From contig NC_048546.1 in NCBI RefSeq assembly GCF_902806685.2, positions 5,022,001 to 5,086,000 of the forward strand: DNA of 64,000 nt, given 5' to 3'. The stretch's first letter is position 1. Every line of letters starts with the position of its first letter. The notes under the pieces were generated by a model. It ran no database searches and had not been told where the DNA came from. It worked only from the letters and a program-made list of their open reading frames with translations. This DNA is from Maniola hyperantus. Its lineage: Eukaryota; Arthropoda; Insecta; Lepidoptera; Nymphalidae. The position numbers and the translations under genes are program-made. Positions 57,263-64,000 of this stretch are shown in pieces.

Positions 57263-57742
57263 TTTCCCTTACTCGCTTGCTCAAAAATACCCCTGAAAGA
57301 GAGGGTTTCCTTTACCCATATGGTAGAGGAGTGACTACTAAAGTTAAATTAGGTGTCGCTTCCTTGTAAACGACGACGTGTACTATAAAATGTTTCTGTC
57401 TGCATCACAGACTATTAAAATAACACTTGAATGTAATTTTCCGTCATTACGTTTGTTTGTTTTTATTGAATTTTTAGTGCGTGGGTGGTCCTTTGCTGAA
57501 GGTTAATCACACATTATTGTGACCTCTGCTGGAAGTTATTTTATAAAAAACTGTAAACTTGGTAAATATAAAACTTAAGAGGGTGCAGGTGGTTTGCCTT
57601 ACTAACTACGTCAAAAGCTGGGCCCAAAGACCAATCTCCGAATTAACTTGCGCGCAATGGACTGTCTTTCAAAGGCTACTATCGCGACGTTACCATGTAG
57701 TCTGACTCTGGAGTACACCAGTAAAAGAATATAATAAATACT
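57263..57742. other. No supported feature
   Basis: No gene or recognised repeat. Confidence 0.5.
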
Positions 57743-58020
57743 GTCGTGATATCCCCCTCCTAATCAGGAGGTCGGGGTTTCAATCCCGGGCATGCAACTC
57801 TTATTTCGGAGTTATGTCCATTTCAATCATTTAAATATCACTTTCTTTAACGGTGAAGGAAAATCGTGAGGAAACCTGCCTGCCTGTGAGTTCTCCATAG
57901 TCTTCTCAAAGATTTCTGAAGTAGGTATGCCAATCTGCACTTGAGCAGCGCGGTGGACTTAGCCTTTCTCATTTTGAGAGGAGACCCTTGCTCAGTAGTG
58001 AGTCGGCGATAATAAGTAGT
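57743..58020 (+). repeat. SINE-B copy, shortened head
   Basis: 'cctcctaatcaggaggtcgg', 'ggtttcaatcccgggcatgc' (degraded B-box), 'gaggaaacctgcctgcctgt', 'ttgagaggagacccttgctc', 'tagtgagtcggcgat'. The A-box region is damaged. Confidence 0.8.
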
Positions 58021-58199
58021 AGTATTAATAATAAGTACTGCCATTATTTTAGTATTAATAACTGTAATAGTATACCCACTAGGTAAGTTATGCAAGTAAT
58101 TATTATTACATGCACATTAAAACCTAAAAACCTTCAGCAAACCATCATCCTAGACCCTAGTCATCCTAGTGAAGCGGACAAGGTTCTTAATATACCTAG

Positions 58200-58406
58200 T
58201 AATCTGTACTATAATATAAAAAGGTAACATTTGTGTTTGTTTGTAGGAAGTAATCTCTGGAACTACTGAACCGATTTTGAAAATTGATTCCTGATTAATC
58301 AGGAATAATGTATTCTTAGGCTATATTTTGTTTAAAAAAGAATTAAACATCTCGACGAAAATTTTAATAAACTGCACGTGCAAAGCCGGGGTGTTCGCTA
58401 GTAAAT
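58200..58406 (+). repeat. Repeat F-like copy
   Basis: 'tactataatataaaaaggta', 'ggaactactgaaccgatttt', 'gtgcaaagccggggtgttcg', 'ctagtaaat'. It has the general layout of repeat F (48893) but is diverged. Confidence 0.5.
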
Positions 58407-59017
58407 AATATCATAAGTACACCATACTGCCCATTCTCGTTGTATCATGTTTACATTACGTCACAGCATAGATAGGTATGTATAAACCCTATGCACCTAG
58501 GTTGCGGTTTCGCTAAAATCCACCAAGTAATTGTTCTGGCGTGCGGTTGCGCGATGTCATCCAAATAACCATATATTCTTCTTGATACCCGAGCCTTGAT
58601 TGTGTCGACCGTATCGCACGTTTTATTACGTAATAGCATTAGGTACCTGTATTTTACCAGATTAGCATGTTTGCAGTTTCAACACTAAATTCTTTCCTAA
58701 TCAAATGAGGATTTTAAGTGGAATTTCACGTTCATAGGCTGTAAATTCTTTGATGTATTAAGAAAATATGTATACAGGTGCTGGGTGGTAAATTAGCCAA
58801 GTTCGAGTTCTAATAACAACATGGGGTTTTTTTCGGTAAAAATGAGATAATAAAATATCGAAAGATAGTTTAAGGGTAACTGATAAGCTTTTGTTCCACT
58901 TTCTCGTAATTTGCTACTTTACTGAAGTAAGGATTTCACTACAGAGGACTGCTATCGGGTCTTTACTGGCTGCACCACAATTTCCAAGAGGAGTGTAATG
59001 GAAATTGCTGGACAGTC
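58407..59017. other. No supported feature
   Basis: No gene or recognised repeat. Confidence 0.5.
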
Positions 59018-59068
59018 ATAGTACGGAACACTCAGTGCGCGAGTCTGACTCGCACTTGGCCGGGTTTT
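59018..59068 (-). repeat. Repeat J start fragment
   Basis: 'atagtacggaacactcagtg', 'cgcgagtctgactcgcactt', 'ggccggg' is the reverse complement of the first 50 bp of repeat J. Confidence 0.8.
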
Positions 59069-59829
59069 TTGTTGTTGTTGCAGTTGGTTTGTTATTATGT
59101 ATGTGGCTTCAAAGAATTCGCCAAATATAAAGTAGATAAACGCCAAGTTCAAACAATGTTGGACATAATTAGGGACGCGTGCTACATGATTCCTATGTAG
59201 GATTCTATTTGATTACATAATGTACATTTCGCTTATCGCAATATTTGCAAAGCAATTATAAAAACAAATTCAACATAGGTGGCGCACGAAAATCTTACAT
59301 TATGGGCATTTTAACGTAGCGGGCGTGTGTGTGCATTAATTAGTTGGCTAAGGTTTGACAACAAATACTTATAAACAGCGGCGAAAATTCCAGATCACAG
59401 TTTTGTAATGGCCTCAACACTTCACATAAAGCCATGTGTTCGTTTGAAATATGAGTTAAAGTCTTCATTGACCATGTAACTGTAATGTAGGTAGGTACAG
59501 TCAGAAACCTTTTAATGCTCGGTTGTTTCAAACCAACAATAATAATCAATATTAGTACATATTAATATGTAACTTGGTAGATCATATTTATTTTTAACTG
59601 ACTGAACTGTTCACGTGATCTTGTCGTTCATTCTATTCTTTATGTTATAGCTGGGCGCTTGCATTATCCATACTAATGCCTATATTAACGAATACCTAGA
59701 ATAATTGGTCTTTACAAAAACCAGGAACAATTCAAGCCTTTATTTTATTAACATGTTTGAATGGTAGTTCTGTTGTGGTTTTCTTGTTTGCTACATTCTC
59801 GTAGCTGATAAAAATGCTTTTGTGCCACC
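59069..59829. other. No supported feature
   Basis: No gene or recognised repeat. Confidence 0.5.
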
Positions 59830-60042
59830 TAAGATGATGCCCGCGACTTTGTCCGCGTGGATATAGTTTTTTTTCCGCAGGAACTCTTTGATATTCCGGG
59901 ATAAATGTAACCTATGTCCTTCCCCGGGATACGAGCTATCTCTGTACCAAATTTTCTTCAAAATCAGTTGAACGGATGGGCCGTGAAATGTTAGCAGACA
60001 GACAGACAGACTTTCGCATTTATAATATTAGTAATTATGGAA
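59830..60042 (+). repeat. Repeat C copy, C1 variant
   Basis: 'gatgatgcccgcgactttgt', 'tattccgggataaatgtaac', 'cgagctatctctgtaccaaa', 'cagttgaacggatgggccgt', (gaca) run, 'cgcatttataatattag'. Confidence 0.85.
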
Positions 60043-60781
60043 GTACGAACTAGTAAACAATCTAATAGTAAAGTTGTATTAAGGCTTTTTTACGTTAGAG
60101 TTACATAGTGCTATATTGAGGCATGCCACAGGGCTGCAAGCTACAAATTTTAAATGTAGCAAGAACATCGATTAAAAATCATTGCGTTTTTACGAACTTA
60201 TAAAAAAAATTGGAGTGTGAAAAATGTGATACTAAGTAGCTACTGGTAGCTATAGGTACTAGAAAAAAATAATTAATCGAATCTGTATTATATTATTTTC
60301 AGTCAATAAAAGGCTTACTTATTTATTCACAATAAATAAGTAACCCTCCTCGCCCTGTACCAGAAGTTAAAATATCATACACGAAGTAGTATGAGTGTCG
60401 CGTCTTACGCTCGTCGTGTGTTACTACTCCGCTGTGATATTTAGTAATGAACTGTTTCTTACCTACCTACATTATATAAATGATTGTTTTTTTTTTTACC
60501 TATTATTTATATTAAGTTTAAAATAACTTACATTTAGCTCAATGTTGTTAGTTTATATTAAGTAATTGTTAGTTAGCTTTTAAGTATTAAGTATACCAAT
60601 AAATTAATGTGTTACGTGTAGGTACCTATCGACTGTCGACGGCACTGGTGTACGGAAAAACTTATTTAAAGTTTATGAATGCACCAAACTGGTTGTAAAC
60701 TGTAAATATTCTTCTTTAATAAATAAATAAAAATACAAAAATACAATACAATAAATATCACTTCGACTGCAAAGTGTTATC
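60043..60781. other. No gene; imperfect hairpin
   Basis: 'taaaatatcatacacgaagt' (from 60368) is inverted with mismatches at about 60421-60442 ('actactccgctgtgatattt'). Otherwise empty. Confidence 0.4.
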
Positions 60782-60996
60782 TAAATATATTAAAGGAAAA
60801 GGTGAGACTGACTAATCTATCAACGCACGGCTCAAACTACTGAACGGATCGGCCTGAAATTTGGCATGCAGATTGCTATTATGACGTAAGCATCCGCTAA
60901 GAAAGGATTTTTGAAAGTTCTACCTCTAAGGGGATGAAATAGGGGTTTGACATTTGTTTAGTCCACGCGGACGAAGTCGCGTGCATAAGCTAGTAA
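60782..60996 (-). repeat. Repeat D copy
   Basis: Plus strand: 'gactgactaatctatcaacg', 'cctgaaatttggcatgcaga', 'gtaagcatccgctaagaaag', 'agtccacgcggacgaagtcg', 'cataagctagta'. Well preserved. Confidence 0.85.
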
Positions 60997-61309
60997 ACAA
61001 TAAAAGGCATGTGTCACACTTACAACCACATACCATATTTGAAAATGAACTTCGTTTTTTGAAGTCGGTCGGTCGGATGCACTTGCGTAGTCTGAGCGTA
61101 TATTTGCAGAGTGGTTTTGCAGCGTTGCTAAGGCACGCACTCTTCAAATATTTACCGGCTGAGGCATTACTAACGATTACTTGGATTTTGGTTTAGTAGA
61201 CGGTCGACGTTCGTTGCTGAAGTTAATCTAACTGCACAAACTCGCGCGACTTATTACCAACTTTACTTATTATATTATACGAAAATAACCAATGTAAAAA
61301 ATTAGTTTA

Positions 61310-61530
61310 TCACTAGCTTATGCTCGCGACTTCGTCCGCGTGGACTACACAATTTTCAAATCCCTATTTCACCCCGTTAGGGATTGAGTTTTCAAAAATC
61401 CTTTCTTAGCGGATGCCTACGTCATAATAGCTATCTGCATGCCAAATTTCAGCCGTCCAGTAGTTTGAGCTGTGCGTTGATAGATCAGTCAGTCAGTCAG
61501 TCACCTTTTCTTTATATATATTTAGATTAT
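61310..61530 (+). repeat. Repeat D copy
   Basis: tagcttatgctcgcgacttc, 'gtccgcgtggactacacaat', 'gcggatgcctacgtcataat', 'catgccaaatttcagccgtc', (cagt) run, 'atatatatttagatt'. It lies 300 bp from the oppositely oriented D copy at 60782. Confidence 0.9.
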
Positions 61531-61970
61531 GCCTCAAAATAGTGTGTAACAGCATTATTACAAAAATGTCTACTTATTTGTTCCCAAAAGAATAAAAAGA
61601 CGTCATGGAAATATATTAGCCACTTCAGTATTTCTGGTACGCAACTCTTGACCCCGAGCGTTCAAAACACTTGGGTAATAATCAGGACCGTATGCTAATA
61701 AGATTAACAGTTTTTCAAATAGCCGTGCGCAATTAGTATGACTAAGACTGAAACTTGCTTTCTTAAGCGTTTTTTATTAACAGGTTTGCGCTTTAACACC
61801 ATCTCATATGTAAAGGCTTGCACAGAAAGCTTTAGAACAAGACTTAACGTTAAGGCTGTTTTCTGCTACTGCAACAAAATGCGACAATGCGTTATGCTAC
61901 AAATGAAATTTTAAATTTTGAGACCTTAATAAATAACATAAGACAGTCTATTTTATGCCGAGAAAACATT
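61531..61970. other. No gene; weak repeat trace
   Basis: 'caacaaaatgcgacaatgcg' near 61870 resembles 'ataacatgcgacaatgcggt' at 9724. Nothing else recognised. Confidence 0.4.
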
Positions 61971-62280
61971 TCGACGACCTCCCTGGTGCAGTGGTAAGCG
62001 CTGTGGTCTTATTAGTAAGAGGTCCTGGATTTAATTCCCGGCAGGGGTTTGGAACTTTATAATTTCAAAATATCTGGTATGGTCTGGCGGGAGGCTTCAG
62101 CCGTAGTAACCACTCTACCGGCAAAACGTGCTGCCAAGCGATTTAGCGTTCCGGTACGATATTGTGAAGAAGCCAAAAGGGTTCAATAAAAACTGCCATA
62201 CCCCTTCTAGGTTAGCCCGCTTCCATCTTAGACTGCATCACTTACCACCAGGTGAGACAACTTGTATCTGAATTTAAAAA
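61971..62280 (+). repeat. SINE-A copy
   Basis: tcgacgacctccctggtgca, 'gatttaattcccggcagggg', 'gcgatttagcgttccggtac', 'aaactgccataccccttcta', 'tagactgcatcacttaccac', tail 'acttgtatctgaatttaaaa'. Small deletions in the middle. It ends about 20 bp before the LTR element. Confidence 0.85.
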
Positions 62281-62299
62281 AATGCTACAGATAGAAATA

Positions 62300-62562
62300 T
62301 GTAAGGCAACGTGTAGGCATTGTACGCGACAGTGGGGCGCGGGGGTGCCGCCAAGCATTTCCCCGTGACCGCCGCAGGCGCGTCCCGCTCCTCCGTCTGC
62401 CCCTCAGTACTCCCATGTTCGACAACGTGCACGCACGCAAGACAGCGAGCTCGTCACGAGCCCTGCCGCGTTAACATTATTTAACTCGTGCCTATGTAAT
62501 TCAAATGATTGTTATTTGTAATATACTTTTATTTTATGTGAGCCAAGCATTTTATTAGCTCA
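62300..62562 (+). repeat. Probable 5' LTR
   Basis: Proposed to start TGTAAGGCAACGTG and to end ...TTAGCTCA just before the primer binding site, thus carrying TG...CA ends. The length of about 263 bp is at the short end for LTRs. The first half is CG-rich (ggggcgcgggggtgcc), the second half AT-rich. No clear TATA box or AATAAA was found. The left boundary is provisional because the second LTR is not in the window for comparison. Confidence 0.55.
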
Positions 62563-62565
62563 TAG

Positions 62566-62583
62566 TGGCGCCTAAACGTGGAG
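62566..62583 (+). promoter_or_regulatory. Primer binding site, tRNA-Lys type
   Basis: TGGCGCCTAAACGTGGAG lies 3 bases after the proposed LTR end. TGGCGCC followed by AACGTGG is the pattern of sites complementary to the 3' end of tRNA-Lys in retroelements (the common form is TGGCGCCCAACGTGGGG). The position just 3' of the LTR is as expected for priming minus-strand DNA synthesis. Confidence 0.75.
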
Positions 62584-62894
62584 CACGAGGAAAGAACATT
62601 CAATCGGGAGTACATACATACCTACCTTTGTGTGGTTTCGTGGAATCGCGTTCGTTCGATTTTTTCCGTCGCGCTACTTGTGGCCAACGTCAACGGACAT
62701 TTTGTTACGATCCATGAACACTGCCGTGCTAAAGTGAGGTCAACTCAATAGACGTTTTACGTAACGAACGGGGATACCTATCGCGTCGAGTTAATTACAT
62801 CGCGTACGAGAGGTCCGTCGCGCTTCTGGGAAGCCAACGGCCATTTTGGGTGATTGTGAAGCGACACATCGCTACCTAACCCTACTACGACGCG

Positions 62895-64000
62895 ATGACG
62901 ACGCGCAGCAAGACCCGGACGGAGTCGAAAAACGAAGGGATGGCCAGCCCGGATGACCGGGAGCAAGAAGTAGAAGATCTCATCGGAAGCGCGACCCGGG
63001 AGTCGCCTTCTGCACTGATGATAACGGAGAGCCAGCTCGCCGCACTCATCCGAGGGATCTCGGGTGGAAATATCAGCACGCCGCCCGCGCCGCCGCCATG
63101 CGGGACGTTCGCAAAGTGTTCGGCTCGCTTCGCGGGGAGTTTGCCGCGCGATCCCGACGTGCTAGAAGCTTTCATCGATGCAGTCGAGGTGTATAAGGAC
63201 TGCACTAACGTCTCCGATGAACACGCTCTGCGAGGCCTACCCATGCTTCTCACTGGTGAGGCAGCTGTCTGGTGGCAAGGCGTGAAGGCAACAACGACCA
63301 CGTGGGCCGCTGCGATAGAGTGTCTACGAGGCATGTTCGGCGCACCACGAGCTCCATACAAGATCTTCCGTGACGTTTTCGCCGCCGAGCAACAGGACAG
63401 CGAGCGTGCCGACGTGTTCGTCGCGCGCACTCGTGCGATGCTTTCGAAACTTCCGTACAACCTCGAGGACCACATCCAAGTAGACATGTGTTATGGACTT
63501 TTACATAAACGCGTGCGTAAACGGTTGAAGCGTGAGGAATGCGTAAGTACTGAGGGGTTGTTACGTAGGGCTAGGGAAGTCGAAGAAAACATAGAAGAAT
63601 TAGTAAACGTAAGTAGTAAACCTGTTTCAAAGAACTCTTCTCATAATAATAATATGGAAAGTTTGCCTAGTACTAGTCACGCTGACAAGGTAACTATTAA
63701 ACCACGGCAGAGTCGCCCCAAGTGCAGCTTTTGTCATATTTTTGGGCATGTAGTGTCAGAATGCCGTAGGTTAAAAGACAAAGAGAAAGAAAAATCTGAA
63801 TCAAGCTCTAAAAGCGACAATAGTAGTGCGTTGCGGTGTTATGGATGTGGCCAGCTAGGGGTAGTGAGATCTCGGTGCACTACCTGCAGGGCTGCCAGTA
63901 ACAATAATAAAGCAGGCGATAAACAAGTGGATTTTCACAGCTTTTCAGAAGTCAACGAACCTACTTCTGCACCGGCTCGCCCCGTGGTGCGGGTGAGCGC
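62895..64000 (+). CDS. Gag polyprotein of LTR retrotransposon, 3' end beyond window
   Basis: Structural capsid/nucleocapsid protein that would package the element's RNA in cytoplasmic particles. The first ATG after the leader opens a frame of 368 codons with no stop up to the window edge. Residues 1-65 are charged and disordered-looking. About 66-230 form a retrotransposon gag core: FAGSLPRDPDVLEAFIDAVE, then GEAAVWWQG with the WW at 126-127, then LRGMFGAPRAPYKIF and the helical VFVARTRAMLSKLP. Residues 210-275 are polar and Asn/Ser-rich. Two cysteine clusters follow: C277-x2-C280-x4-H285-x4-C290, a normal zinc knuckle, and C315-x2-C318-x9-C328-x2-C331, where valine stands at the usual histidine position. 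The end (PARPVVRVS) has the look of the approach to a retroviral-type protease, so Gag and Pol may be one frame; the edge hides this. Codons are GC-rich up to about residue 210 and AT-rich after. A 200-codon antisense frame at 62885-63487 is a shadow of this gene. Confidence 0.9.
   Translation, partial: MTTRSKTRTESKNEGMASPDDREQEVEDLIGSATRESPSALMITESQLAALIRGISGGNISTPPAPPPCGTFAKCSARFAGSLPRDPDVLEAFIDAVEVYKDCTNVSDEHALRGLPMLLTGEAAVWWQGVKATTTTWAAAIECLRGMFGAPRAPYKIFRDVFAAEQQDSERADVFVARTRAMLSKLPYNLEDHIQVDMCYGLLHKRVRKRLKREECVSTEGLLRRAREVEENIEELVNVSSKPVSKNSSHNNNMESLPSTSHADKVTIKPRQSRPKCSFCHIFGHVVSECRRLKDKEKEKSESSSKSDNSSALRCYGCGQLGVVRSRCTTCRAASNNNKAGDKQVDFHSFSEVNEPTSAPARPVVRVS

Larger units (their letters stand above)
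62300..64000 (+). mobile_element. LTR retrotransposon, left part only
   Basis: Order seen: probable 5' LTR, a primer binding site, about 310 bp of leader, and a gag frame that runs off the window. This order, the tRNA-Lys-type primer site and the gag signature fit a Ty3/Gypsy-type element. The pol region and 3' LTR lie beyond the edge, so the exact clade, completeness and age cannot be judged. The open gag with no stop or shift suggests a recent insertion. Confidence 0.85.

Noticed and set aside
62885..63487. 200-codon frame on the minus strand
   Set aside because: It lies opposite the well-supported gag frame in GC-rich sequence and shows no domain; it is a shadow.

Overview
The window looks like intergenic or intronic DNA of a moth or butterfly (Lepidoptera). 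It is AT-rich, no intact multi-exon host gene can be recognised, and it is packed with short interspersed repeats of the kind that dominate lepidopteran genomes: tRNA-derived SINEs, dead-on-arrival LINE 3' ends, MITEs and hAT-type elements. The assignment rests on my recognition of these repeats, not on a search. I found no credible new functional system; the one convincing open coding sequence belongs to an LTR retrotransposon at the right edge.

Local labels used below (not official names): SINE-A (head TGGCGCAGTGG, tail ending cttgtatctgaat); SINE-B (head TAGCCTAGTGG, tail gatgatgat); repeat C (cgcgacttcgtccgcgtgga, then a 'cccgtgggaactctttgat' block) with two middle variants, C1 and C2; repeat D (same cgcgacttcgtccgcgtgga start, then 'ctacacaa', ending in cagtcag repeats); repeat J (cggccaagtgcgagtcagg to ggtacggaaccct); repeats E, F, G and K as described. 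For C and D, '+' means the orientation that reads gcgacttcgtccgcgtgga; for the SINEs, the tRNA-like head is 5'.

Layout. 1-11 kb: a D copy, SINE-A copies, a LINE tail carrying a hairpin insertion, four MITEs with clear terminal inverted repeats, a J/SINE-A pair joined end to end, and a duplicated 87-bp segment. 11-19 kb: mostly plain sequence with several C copies, a MITE whose inverted partner lies 31 kb away, and a weak candidate host exon pair at 12.5-13.0 kb. 19-29 kb: a GC-rich patch, a large fold-back element (23.7-24.3 kb), an interrupted SINE-B, a 407-bp terminal-inverted-repeat element, and three LINE C-terminal fragments. 29-42 kb: D, E, SINE-B, SINE-A, J and C copies, a 410-bp inverted-repeat element and several chimeric junctions. 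42-54 kb: the most repeat-poor part, with a three-unit tandem repeat, a 165-bp hAT MITE with an exact 8-bp target duplication inside a C copy, a retroposed 137-bp insert with a 13-bp target duplication, and an unassigned 141-codon reading frame. 54-62 kb: dense C, D and SINE-B copies, a clean LINE C-terminus, and a 140-bp insert with a 13-bp duplication inside a C copy.

62.3-64.0 kb: the left part of an LTR retrotransposon, with a probable 5' LTR, a tRNA-Lys-type primer binding site and a gag frame that stays open for 368 codons to the window edge. Apart from this, most annotated sequence is non-coding repeat debris, and most reading frames above 60 codons are chance or repeat-derived.
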